DNA from: Pacificoceanicola sp049803835
GTDB lineage: Bacteria > Pseudomonadota > Alphaproteobacteria > Rhodobacterales > Rhodobacteraceae
Direction of reading: 5' to 3'
Assembly: GCF_049803835.1 (NCBI RefSeq)
Contig: NZ_JBNAGK010000018.1
Coordinates: 33,054-97,053 of the forward strand
DNA length: 64,000 nucleotides
Under the pieces are notes generated by a model. That model saw only the letters and a list, made by a program, of their open reading frames with translations, did not search any database and was not told the origin of the DNA. The position numbers and the translations under genes were made by a program. Within the stretch, counting starts at the first letter, position 1; the number at the start of each line of letters is the position of its first letter. This document shows positions 8,316-16,589 of this stretch, in pieces.

Positions 8316-10714
8316 TGGACCGGCTGGTCAGCCTGCATGACCTGATGGACCGCCTGTTCGGAGGTCTGCTGACACGGGTGCAGGGCTGGCTGGCGCTGGC
8401 GGTGCTGGTCATCAGCTTGGCGGTTCTCGGTCTCGGGCATCTCGCCGGGTTGGAGGTTTTCGTGCGGGGTTGGCCGGGCATGCCGGCGATGGTGCCGGAG
8501 ACGGCCATCGGCCTCGCGGCACTCTCCCTTGGAGTGATTCTCTGCCTGAAATTGTCTGAAAATCAGGCGCGACTTCCGGTCTTGTCGATCAGCCTCGGGG
8601 TGATCGTCTTTTCGGTGCTGAAACTGTGGGGGACGCTGCGCACGCTGGCGACGCTCGATCTTTCAGCGGACCACGTCGCCATCGGAACCGCCCTGTGTTT
8701 CCTGCTGAGTGCCCTTGCGCTTCTGAGCAGCATCGTGCGCGACACCATTCTCGCCCGGTTGGTGCGGTTGTCGGCGGCGACCGTGTCGATGACGCTCTGC
8801 CTGTCCAACCTGGCGCTGCTGATCACGGGAACGCCGGTGATCTGGCGCGATGCGGTGCTGGCGGGGATGTCGCTTTACACCGCGCTCTGCTTTGTCCTGC
8901 TCAACATCACGTTCCTGCTCGACCTCGTGCAGCGTCCGGCCCCCGAGGCGGATCGGGCGCCGCGCGGTCCCTTGGCCTATGTCATCGTGCCGATGGCCGT
9001 GGCGCTGCCGTTCGGGCTCATCGCCATTCTCATCTCGCAACTGGGGGCCAACAGCGAGGTGCAGCGGCAATCCACCAGTTTCCTGATCTTTGCCTTTGCA
9101 CTCGGGCTGGTGGTTCTGAATGCCACTCTGGCGTTCCGGCGCTGGATGCTGGAACAGCTGCGCGTGCGCGAGAAGGCGCGGCTCGACGCGGTCATTGACG
9201 CCATCGGCACCGCGCTCTTCGTGGAGACCGACAAGGTGTCGCCGATGGTCATGAATGCCACGGCGCGCAGGATGGTCGGCCCGGAGATCAGCGCCAAGGC
9301 GTGGCTGGAGACCGCGGCCTTCCACGCCCCGCACAGCCGCGCTCCGTTGACCGGGGGGGCGCATCCCTTGGCGCAGCTGCAGCGCAGCGAGCCTGGGCGG
9401 GAGGTGCACGCGGCCTGGCTCGATCCCTCCGGCAGCGAGCGCTACCTGCGGTTCTCGCAGCGCGTGATCGCCTTGTCGCCGGACACCCCCGCGCTGCGGC
9501 TGATCGAGGTGCAGGATCAGACCGAAAGCTGGCGCACGCGCGAGATCCAGTCGCGCAGCGAACGCATTTCGGAAATCGGCGAGTTGGCCAGCGGTCTGGC
9601 GCACGAAATGCAGAACATCTTCGGGGTCGTCCGCCTTGCCAGCGACCTCGGCAAGATGCTCGAGTCGTCCGAGACGGTGCGCGAACAGTTCGTCACGATC
9701 AGTCGCGGCTGCGACCGTGGCACGCGGATGACCGAACAACTCCTGCGCCTCAGCCGGACGAAAACCGAGGTAACGATGTCCGTCGACCTGTGCGAGACCG
9801 TCTCGGGGCTGGTCGATGTCGGACGCGCCAACCTGCCGGAGAAGATGACGCTCACCGCGGATCTGCCGGAGGGGCCGCTCTGGGTCCGATGCAACGTCTC
9901 GGCGCTGACCGCGGTCGGCATGGAGGCGATCCTGAACGCCCGCAATGCCATGCTCGACGCCGGGCAGGAGACCGGGCGGATCACCATTGCGGTCGAACGC
10001 GGGCACCTGGGCGAGGATTTCGGGCTGGTCCCCAGTTTCGACCTGTGTTTTCGCGATACCGGCCCGGGGATGGGTCCGGAGGTGCTGAGGCAGGCAACAC
10101 AGCCGTATTACACGACGCGCCGCGCCGCCGGGGGCAGCGGGCTGGGGCTCTCGGTTGCCAGCCAGTTCGCGCTGCGCAGCGGCGGGAGGCTGGTGCTCGA
10201 CTCGCGGCCCGGCGAGGGCACGGAAGTGCGTCTTTGCCTGCCGGTCGCCGACCCGGAGACCGTGCCGCCGGGCAGCGCAAGTCCCGTCGCACCGGAATCC
10301 GCTGATGCCGCCACCGCACCGGCTCCGGCGGATCTGACCGGGCTGCGCATCCTGATGGCGGGCGATCCCGAGGCCACGCCCGAGGACCTGCCGGTCCGGC
10401 TGGAGATGCTCGGCGCGGACATCACGGTCAGCCATACGCTGTCCGAGACCATTGCCCGCATTGAAACCGCCCGGCCGTTCGACGTGGCCGTCATTGACGC
10501 GCAACTCTGGGGCGGGGCGACCGCGCAACCGAGCATTCTGGCCATGGCCATCGAGCAGTTCGGGCCGAAAGGCATCATCCATCTGATCCCCTCGGGCTGG
10601 GTCGGGCAACGCTCGGGACCGGAGACGGGATTGACCGTCTACCAGCCCGCCCGGCTCGATATCCTGGTGAACGCCATCCTGATCGCCGCCCGGCACAGGC
10701 CGACCGCCCGCTGA
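8312..10714 (+). CDS. Membrane hybrid histidine kinase with degenerate receiver
   Basis: An 800-residue inner-membrane sensor kinase. The first ~280 residues hold about eight hydrophobic segments, resembling a multi-pass sensor such as MASE-type modules. A short PAS-like stretch follows, then a phospho-acceptor helix with His431 in 'SGLAHEMQN', an ATP-binding domain ('NARNAM', 'FRDTGPGMGPEV', 'GGSGLGLSVA'), and a C-terminal receiver-like domain from ~675. That last domain keeps one Asp in 'DVAVIDAQLW' but lacks the usual acidic pair near its start and the conserved Lys ('IPSGWVGQ' instead), so it is probably not phosphorylated normally. Coupling to the preceding receiver gene (four-base overlap) makes that protein the likely partner. 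Confidence 0.88.
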   Translation: MMDRLVSLHDLMDRLFGGLLTRVQGWLALAVLVISLAVLGLGHLAGLEVFVRGWPGMPAMVPETAIGLAALSLGVILCLKLSENQARLPVLSISLGVIVFSVLKLWGTLRTLATLDLSADHVAIGTALCFLLSALALLSSIVRDTILARLVRLSAATVSMTLCLSNLALLITGTPVIWRDAVLAGMSLYTALCFVLLNITFLLDLVQRPAPEADRAPRGPLAYVIVPMAVALPFGLIAILISQLGANSEVQRQSTSFLIFAFALGLVVLNATLAFRRWMLEQLRVREKARLDAVIDAIGTALFVETDKVSPMVMNATARRMVGPEISAKAWLETAAFHAPHSRAPLTGGAHPLAQLQRSEPGREVHAAWLDPSGSERYLRFSQRVIALSPDTPALRLIEVQDQTESWRTREIQSRSERISEIGELASGLAHEMQNIFGVVRLASDLGKMLESSETVREQFVTISRGCDRGTRMTEQLLRLSRTKTEVTMSVDLCETVSGLVDVGRANLPEKMTLTADLPEGPLWVRCNVSALTAVGMEAILNARNAMLDAGQETGRITIAVERGHLGEDFGLVPSFDLCFRDTGPGMGPEVLRQATQPYYTTRRAAGGSGLGLSVASQFALRSGGRLVLDSRPGEGTEVRLCLPVADPETVPPGSASPVAPESADAATAPAPADLTGLRILMAGDPEATPEDLPVRLEMLGADITVSHTLSETIARIETARPFDVAVIDAQLWGGATAQPSILAMAIEQFGPKGIIHLIPSGWVGQRSGPETGLTVYQPARLDILVNAILIAARHRPTAR

Positions 10715-10814
10715 GGCACGCGGGAGCGGCAAGGGGCCAATCCTGCCGTCGGCGCGGTTGACGCAGGGCGGGCGCCGCGTTCCTTGCGAGAATTTCCGGA
10801 ATTCCGTGCCTGAC

Positions 10815-10828
10815 TTGATCCGCGTCAA
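10815..10828. promoter_or_regulatory. Candidate FNR/CRP-family operator
   Basis: TTGATCCGCGTCAA matches the FNR consensus TTGAT-N4-ATCAA at nine of ten positions. It lies 60 bases before the ATG of the efflux adaptor gene. In Rhodobacterales, sites of this form are used by FnrL or Dnr/NnrR. The match is seen; the binding protein and its effect are inference. Confidence 0.6.
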
Positions 10829-10887
10829 GGCGTGACATTCAAATTGCCGCATGCAAGGGGCATGGACCAGCCATTGCCCCGGAGGAC

Positions 10888-11868
10888 ATGCGCGTGACAA
10901 ACCCTGGAAAACTTCTGCGCCTCGTGCTGGGCGCGGTGCTCATAGCGACGGCGGCGCGGGCCGAGACACTGCGCGTGGCGCCGAGCCGCCTCGTTGAATG
11001 GAAATCTGTCTATGGGCAGGTGGAGACCCGCAACCGGGTTCCGGCGCGGGCGCGGATCGGCGGGACCGTGGTTGATCTCGATGTCAGCGAGGGCGATGCG
11101 GTCACTGCCGGGCAGCGGATTGCGCGGGTCGTGGACGACAAGCTGGATTTCCAGCTGGCCTCGCTCGACGCGCGGCTGGAGGCGGCGACGGCGCAGCTGG
11201 AGACCGCCACGGCGGATCTGGACCGCGGCGAGGAACTGATCAAACGCGGCGTCATCACCGCGCAGCGGCTGGAGCAGCTCCAGACGGCGGTGGACGTGAT
11301 CCAGGGCGAGATCCGCAGCCTCGGTTCGGAACGGCTGGTGATCGAGCAGCAGGTGGCCGAGGGGGAAATCCTGTCGCCGGAGGCGGGCGTGGTGCTGACC
11401 GTGCCGATCTCGCGCGGCTCCGTCGTGGCCCCGGGCGAGGCGGCGGCGGTGATCGCTGGCGGTGGCGTATTCCTGCGGCTTTCGGTGCCAGAGCGACATG
11501 CCGGTGATCTGGTCGAAGGGGCAGAGATCGAGATCGGCTCGTCGGCGGGCCAGACCGGCACACTGGTCAAGCTCTATCCGCAGATCGAAGGCGGGCGGTT
11601 GCAGGCGGATGTGGAGGTGGGCGGGCTTGACCCGCGTTTCGTCGGGCGGCGGATGCCGGTTCGGCTGCCGGTGGGGGAGCGGGAGGCCTTGCTGGTGCCG
11701 GAAGCGGCGCTTGAAAGGCATGGCGGGCTCGATTTCCTGACCATCGCCGAGGAGGGGGCCGAACGCAGGCGCGCCGTGGTGCCGGGGGGCACGGTATCGC
11801 GCGAGGGCGAGGCATGGGTGGAAATTCTGACCGGGCTCGCGGCGGGCGAAAGCGTGGTGCTGAAATGA
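10888..11868 (+). CDS. RND efflux periplasmic adaptor (membrane fusion protein)
   Basis: A 326-residue periplasmic adaptor that should link the RND pump of the next gene to an outer-membrane channel. An N-terminal signal is visible ('LLRLVLGAVLIATAARA'). The order is typical: beta-barrel/lipoyl half ('ARIGGTVVDLDVSEGDAVTAGQ'), alpha hairpin rich in Glu/Leu/Ala (~residues 85-160), lipoyl second half ('GEILSPEAGVVLTVPISRGSVV'), then barrel and membrane-proximal domains. The ATG at 10888 is only two bases from GGAGG; the GTG at 10894 has better spacing and may be the real start. It overlaps the pump gene by four bases. No outer-membrane factor gene is in the window. An FNR-like site lies upstream. 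Confidence 0.88.
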   Translation: MRVTNPGKLLRLVLGAVLIATAARAETLRVAPSRLVEWKSVYGQVETRNRVPARARIGGTVVDLDVSEGDAVTAGQRIARVVDDKLDFQLASLDARLEAATAQLETATADLDRGEELIKRGVITAQRLEQLQTAVDVIQGEIRSLGSERLVIEQQVAEGEILSPEAGVVLTVPISRGSVVAPGEAAAVIAGGGVFLRLSVPERHAGDLVEGAEIEIGSSAGQTGTLVKLYPQIEGGRLQADVEVGGLDPRFVGRRMPVRLPVGEREALLVPEAALERHGGLDFLTIAEEGAERRRAVVPGGTVSREGEAWVEILTGLAAGESVVLK

Positions 11869-14800
11869 CGGACCGGACCTCCGGCACAGGCACGCTCGGC
11901 ATCGCCGGACGCCTGACCCGCGCCTTCATCGCGTCGCCCCTGACGCCGCTGTTCCTGCTGGCGTCGCTCGCCGTGGGGCTGATCGCCCTGTCGAGCCTGC
12001 CGCGTGAGGAAGAGCCGCAAATCTCCGTGCCGCTGGTGGACATCCGCGTGATGGCCGACGGGCTGGCCGCGGAGGACGCGGTGAAGCTGATTACCGAGCC
12101 GCTGGAAACCATCGTCAAGGGCATCGACCAGGTCGAGCATGTCTATTCCGACACCCGCGACGACCGTGTGATGGTCACGGCGCGGTTCGTCGTCGGCGTG
12201 CCTGCGGAGATGGCGATCCTGCGGGTGCGGGACAAGCTGCTGGCCAATCTCGACCGGATTCCGGTGGGAATCCCGGAGCCGCTGGTGGTCGGGCGCGGGA
12301 TCAATGACGTGGCCATCGTTTCCCTGACCTTCTCGCCGGTCGAGGGCGAGGACGCGGTGACAGCCGCCGACCTGACGCGCATCGCCCGCGAAGTGCGGGT
12401 GGAGCTGGCGAAGATCGACGATGTGGGTCTGACCTATATCGTGGGCGAGACCGACGAGGCGCTGCGCATCGCGCCCGATCCGGAGCGGCTGGCGCTCTAC
12501 GGGGTGACGCTGCAACAGCTTGCGGCCAAGATCTCCGGCGCAAACACCGCCGCGCCCGCCGGGCAGCTGCGCGACGGAGGCGAGCAGATCGGCCTTGTCA
12601 TCGGCAAGACCCTTTCGACGCCGGAGGAGATCGCCAACCTCGAACTGACCACCCGCGACGGGCGCACGGTCTATGTCCGGGACGTGGCGGATGTTGCCTT
12701 TGTCTCCGATCTCGACGAGCACACCGTCGCCACATGGCAGCGCGGCCCGGAGGGGGACGTCACCCGCCGACCCGCCGTGACGCTCTCGCTGGCGAAGCGG
12801 GCAGGGGCGAATGCGGTGACCGTCGCCGAGGAGATCCTGCACCGGGTCGAGGGGATGGAAGGCGGCTTGATCCCCGACAGTGTCGAGATCGAAATCACCC
12901 GCGATTACGGCGAGACCGCCGACGAGAAGGCCAACGAACTGCTGTTCCACCTTGCCCTTGCCACGGTCTCCATCGTGGCGCTGGTGCTGCTGGCCATCGG
13001 CTGGCGCGAGGCCATCGTGGTGGCCGTGGTGATCCCGGTGACGATCCTGCTGACGCTCTTTGCCGCCTATATCATGGGCTACACGCTCAACCGCGTGTCG
13101 CTCTTTGCGTTGATCTTTTCCATCGGCATCCTTGTCGACGACGCCATCGTGGTGATCGAGAACATTGCCCGGCACTGGGCCGGGAAGATCGGCGGGCGCG
13201 ATACGCAGGACGCGGCGGTGGCGGCGGTGGCGGAGGTCGGCAACCCGACCATCGTGGCGACGCTGACCGTGGTGGTGGCGCTGCTGCCGATGCTCTTCGT
13301 TTCCGGGCTGATGGGGCCTTACATGTCGCCGATCCCGGCCAATGCCTCGGCGGCGATGATTTTTTCCTTCTTCGTCGCGGTGATGATCACGCCGTGGCTG
13401 ATGAACAGGATCGCGGGCCGGGCCTATGCCGCCCACGGCGGCCATGCGGACCACGCGCAGGGCGGGGCCCTTGGCCGGGCCTATGCGGCGATCGCGCGGC
13501 CCTTGCTCCGGACCAAGACCGGCAGTTTCCTGTTCCTTGTCATCGTCGTGGTGCTGTCCTTTGGCTCGCTCGGGGCGCTGTATACCCGTGACGTCACGGT
13601 GAAGCTGCTGCCGTTCGACAACAAGTCGGAGCTTGCCATCGTCATCGACCTGCCCGAAGGCGCCTCGACCGAGGCGACGGATGCAGTGGCCAGCGCGGCG
13701 GCGCATGTGGCGCTGGAGCTGCCCGAAGTGCTCTCGGCGCAGAGCTACGCGGGCACGCCCGCCGCCTTCAACTTCAACGGCCTCGTTCGGCACTACTTCC
13801 TGCGCCAAAGCCCGGAGATGGGTGAGGTGCAGCTGAACCTTGCCGCCAAGGGCGCGCGGGAGCGGACGAGCCATGAGATTGCGCTGGACCTGCGGGCGCG
13901 GCTGGCCGGGCTGGACCTGCCGGACGGCGCGGTGGTCAAGGTGGTCGAGCCGCCCCCCGGCCCGCCGGTGATCTCGACCCTGCTGGCGGAGGTCTATGGC
14001 CCGGATCAGCCCACCCGGATCGAGACCGCGACACGGGTGCGGCAGGCGTTCGAGGCGGTACCGTTCATCGTCGACGTGGACGATAACCTTGGTGAGCGGC
14101 CGCGCAGGCTGCGGGCGCAGCTCAATGTGAGCGACTTGGACTTCTACAAGGTGCAGGAGGCTGACGCGCTCGACACCCTGCGATTGCTGAACAGCACCAC
14201 GACGGTCGGCTATTCGCATCGCGGCGAGGGGCGGCGACCGATCCCCATCGTTCTGGCGCGGGCAAAGGCGGACCGGACCATGGACGAACGCGCTCTGGCG
14301 ATCCCGGTGCCCGCAAACGCCATTCCCGGCGCACGCGGCGTGGTGGAACTCGGCGATGTCATCTCGATCACCGAGGAACGCGCTTCCTTCCCGATCTTCC
14401 GGCACAATGGCTATGACGTGGTCATGGTCACGGGAGAATTGGCGGGCGTCTTCGAGGCGCCGCTTTACGGGATGCTGGCGGTGGCGGATGTGCTCGATGG
14501 CATGGACTGGACCGACGGCGAAAAGCCTGTGATCCGCATGAACGGTCAGCCGGAAGAGACCGATCATCCGGTGCTCCTCTGGGATGGCGAGTGGGAGGTC
14601 ACGTGGGTGACGTTCCGCGACATGGGCGCGGCCTTCGGCGTGGCGCTTCTGGGGATCTATATCCTTGTCGTGGCGCAGTTCGGCAGCTTCCGCCTGCCGC
14701 TGGTGATCCTGACGCCGGTGCCACTGACCTTCCTCGGCAACATGGCCGGGCACTGGCTCTTCGGAGCGCCGTTCTCCGCCACCTCGATGATCGGCTTCAT

Positions 14801-15083
14801 CGCGTTGGCGGGGATCATCGTGCGCAACTCTATCCTGCTGGTGGATTTCATCCGCCATGCGGACCCGGAGGGCAAGGTCACGGTCGACGTGCTGATCGAG
14901 GCGGGGGCGACCCGGTTCAAGCCGATCCTGCTGACCGCACTGGCGGCGATGATCGGGGCGGTGGTGATCCTGACCGACCCGATCTTCCAGGGTCTGGCGA
15001 TCTCGCTGCTGTTTGGTCTGATCTCCTCCACGGCGCTGACCGTGCTGGTGATCCCGGCGATATACCGTCTTGCGAAGACCTGA
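11865..15083 (+). CDS. RND family efflux pump, inner-membrane subunit
   Basis: A 1072-residue proton-driven RND exporter of the AcrB/CzcA superfamily, of normal length. The start at 11865 overlaps the adaptor stop as ATGA. Twelve membrane helices are expected; the first follows 'FIASPLTPLFLLASLAVGLIAL', and the fourth contains the Asp pair of the proton relay in 'SIGILVDDAIVVIENIARHW'. The duplicated RND layout is seen in two large periplasmic loops, the first opening with 'LPREEEPQISVP', and a second half starting near 'FLFLVIVVVLSFGSLGALY'. The sequence does not identify the substrate; it lacks obvious His/Met-rich metal motifs. Co-regulation with the adaptor by an FNR-type factor is inferred from the site at 10815-10828. 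Confidence 0.92.
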   Translation: MTDRTSGTGTLGIAGRLTRAFIASPLTPLFLLASLAVGLIALSSLPREEEPQISVPLVDIRVMADGLAAEDAVKLITEPLETIVKGIDQVEHVYSDTRDDRVMVTARFVVGVPAEMAILRVRDKLLANLDRIPVGIPEPLVVGRGINDVAIVSLTFSPVEGEDAVTAADLTRIAREVRVELAKIDDVGLTYIVGETDEALRIAPDPERLALYGVTLQQLAAKISGANTAAPAGQLRDGGEQIGLVIGKTLSTPEEIANLELTTRDGRTVYVRDVADVAFVSDLDEHTVATWQRGPEGDVTRRPAVTLSLAKRAGANAVTVAEEILHRVEGMEGGLIPDSVEIEITRDYGETADEKANELLFHLALATVSIVALVLLAIGWREAIVVAVVIPVTILLTLFAAYIMGYTLNRVSLFALIFSIGILVDDAIVVIENIARHWAGKIGGRDTQDAAVAAVAEVGNPTIVATLTVVVALLPMLFVSGLMGPYMSPIPANASAAMIFSFFVAVMITPWLMNRIAGRAYAAHGGHADHAQGGALGRAYAAIARPLLRTKTGSFLFLVIVVVLSFGSLGALYTRDVTVKLLPFDNKSELAIVIDLPEGASTEATDAVASAAAHVALELPEVLSAQSYAGTPAAFNFNGLVRHYFLRQSPEMGEVQLNLAAKGARERTSHEIALDLRARLAGLDLPDGAVVKVVEPPPGPPVISTLLAEVYGPDQPTRIETATRVRQAFEAVPFIVDVDDNLGERPRRLRAQLNVSDLDFYKVQEADALDTLRLLNSTTTVGYSHRGEGRRPIPIVLARAKADRTMDERALAIPVPANAIPGARGVVELGDVISITEERASFPIFRHNGYDVVMVTGELAGVFEAPLYGMLAVADVLDGMDWTDGEKPVIRMNGQPEETDHPVLLWDGEWEVTWVTFRDMGAAFGVALLGIYILVVAQFGSFRLPLVILTPVPLTFLGNMAGHWLFGAPFSATSMIGFIALAGIIVRNSILLVDFIRHADPEGKVTVDVLIEAGATRFKPILLTALAAMIGAVVILTDPIFQGLAISLLFGLISSTALTVLVIPAIYRLAKT

Positions 15084-15235
15084 AAGAGCGGGGCGGGCGC
15101 ACCTGCGTCCGTCTCGCGCCGTTCCGGGGATGGTTCCTCGGCGTGCCGGTGCCGACCGGGATGGTTCCGGATTGTGCAGAGCGGCAAAAGCCGCCAAACA
15201 GGGGAAAACACCAACCACAAAAAGGGGCAGGCATC

Positions 15236-15541
15236 ATGAAAACCACATATCTTGCCGCGCTGAGTGCGCTTCTGCTCGTTGCGGGCTGTGGCAACACGGT
15301 CGGCAACACGATCGGCAGCGTGACAGGTAGCCGCACCACGGTGCACAGGGTCGGGCCGGACGATCTGCTCAAGCTGCGGAGCGGACCGGGGCTGGAATAC
15401 AAGGTGGTGCTCGGACTGCCGGATGGCACCGCTCTGCTGCGCCGCGAGTGCGTGACGGAACTCGGCCAGCAGTGGTGCCGGGTCTCGCTGGCGGATGCCG
15501 CGGGTGTGTCCGGCTACGTCTCCGCCGACTACCTGCGGTAG
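15236..15541 (+). CDS. Small lipoprotein with SH3-like domain
   Basis: A 101-residue envelope protein. It begins with a short lipoprotein signal ending in the lipobox 'LVAGC', so the mature N-terminal Cys should be lipidated. The rest is a bacterial SH3 (SH3b) domain: 'DDLLKLRSGPGLEYKVVLGLPDGTALL', with the characteristic 'LxLRSGPG', a Cys pair around 'RRECVTELGQQWCRVSL', and the closing 'GYVSADYLR'. Such domains often bind peptidoglycan. AGGGGCAGGCATC precedes the ATG. It follows the RND pump by about 150 bases on the same strand; whether it belongs to the same transcript is unclear. The two Cys residues may form a disulfide. Confidence 0.8.
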   Translation: MKTTYLAALSALLLVAGCGNTVGNTIGSVTGSRTTVHRVGPDDLLKLRSGPGLEYKVVLGLPDGTALLRRECVTELGQQWCRVSLADAAGVSGYVSADYLR

Positions 15542-15566
15542 ATGTGATTTCTCAATACGGCGTTCG

Positions 15567-15627
15567 TTCGGTTCATCCCTGCATGGCTGAGGTTGGTAAC
15601 GACTCAAGCCCATCAGGGAGAACCGAA
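15567..15627. repeat. 61-bp imperfect inverted repeat
   Basis: Nested complementary arms form a long potential hairpin: TTCGGTT with AACCGAA, TCCCTG with CAGGGA, and GGCTGAG with CTC-A-AGCC, leaving a loop of about 11 bases. It sits between the stops of convergent genes. There is no T-run on either side, so a simple terminator is not the full explanation. Confidence 0.6.
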
Positions 15628-15687
15628 TGAGCGCGCATCAGAATGCCCGATCCTCGGTACGGTGTCCCCTTGGGCCGGGGGCACGCG

Positions 15688-16587
15688 TCAGGCCTGTGCC
15701 GGGCTGGCAACCAGCAGCACCTCGAAGGTGACGAGGACCGGCCCCTGTCCGCGCGCCAGATCGCCCGCATGGAGATGGCCCACCGGATCGACGCAGGCGA
15801 GGGGCAGGGCCCTGCAGATCCCGTCTTCGATCCGGCAGCCATCGAGCAGCAGGACCTCGGACAACGGCGTCCGCATGGGCGGCGCATCGGTGAAGCCGGC
15901 GCCGATGAGGCTGCCGAGACCGTGGATCGTGGCGTCGGCGAAGCCGGCCCCGGCGCAGGCGGTTTCCAGTGCCGGGCGCAGGTCCTCATGCGGTCGGATG
16001 GTGAGCAAGGCGGCATTGGGCGCCGATTGCCAGGGCCGGGGCTCGGGACGGAACAGCGGGAAGTTGGTCTCCGGGTCCGTCGCAACAGCCATCCGTGCGC
16101 CGGTCAGCAGCCAGAGCGAGACGGTGCACTCCTCCGCCAGCGTGCAGTGATCGTTGAGCAGGTGGCCCATGGCGGGGGCGTCCTCGGTCCACTTCGCATG
16201 GGTGTGCAGGAACCATGCGCCGTCCTTCATACCCACCGAAGCGGTGGCGCGGTCCAGCGTGATGCCGCCGGTGCGGTGGGTCTCGCTATACCAGGCCGCA
16301 TGGGCGTCATCCGCGGGACCATCGGGCATGACGTAGTGCATCTGTGCGAGCCGGAGCCCGTCGAGGATCGCACAGGCGCCGTCCGCGCCTTCGGCGTCCA
16401 CCGCCTGCGCCACCGCATCGAGCAGCGTCATGCCTTTGGGCAGCGTCGCCCTGGCATGGCGGGCATGACAGGGCACAAGCGTCTGCCGCGCCGCCTGCAC
16501 CGGGCCGGGATGGGTTACCCAGTCGTGGCTGTCTCCCTCGGGCATCGGCGTGGCATCGGCGCGGCGCGGGGCAGGGATCGGACGCAT
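15688..16587 (-). CDS. Protein with two PPC (DUF296) domains
   Basis: A 299-residue protein that I read as two PPC/DUF296-type domains. The first has the pattern 'GMTLLDAVAQAVDAEGADGACAILDG', 'GAWFLHTHAKWTE' with paired His residues, and 'AMGHLLNDHCTLAEECTVSLW'. The second has 'LRPALETACAGAGFADATIHGLGSLIG', 'EVLLLDGCRIEDGICRALPLACVDPVGHLHAGDLARGQGPVLVTFEVLLV', again with the G-H-L-H-A-G-D motif. In other proteins this fold binds metal or nucleotide-like ligands and, in plants, accompanies AT-hooks; no AT-hook is present here. Its ATG lies two bases after the acyl-CoA synthetase stop, so it belongs to the thiolase-synthetase operon. Its metabolic role is unknown; the context suggests a function with a CoA-linked acid. 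Confidence 0.7.
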   Translation of the reverse strand: MRPIPAPRRADATPMPEGDSHDWVTHPGPVQAARQTLVPCHARHARATLPKGMTLLDAVAQAVDAEGADGACAILDGLRLAQMHYVMPDGPADDAHAAWYSETHRTGGITLDRATASVGMKDGAWFLHTHAKWTEDAPAMGHLLNDHCTLAEECTVSLWLLTGARMAVATDPETNFPLFRPEPRPWQSAPNAALLTIRPHEDLRPALETACAGAGFADATIHGLGSLIGAGFTDAPPMRTPLSEVLLLDGCRIEDGICRALPLACVDPVGHLHAGDLARGQGPVLVTFEVLLVASPAQA

Positions 16588-16589
16588 GG

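Noticed and set aside
8663..10900. A 745-codon minus-strand frame opposite the hybrid kinase.
   Set aside because: Composition is that of an antisense shadow and it has no ribosome site or motif; the kinase on the other strand is certain.
11574..15218. A 1214-codon open frame on the minus strand opposite the RND genes.
   Set aside because: It is a shadow of the high-GC pump genes: rich in Arg, His, Gln and Asp with no family motif, and the plus-strand proteins are unmistakable.
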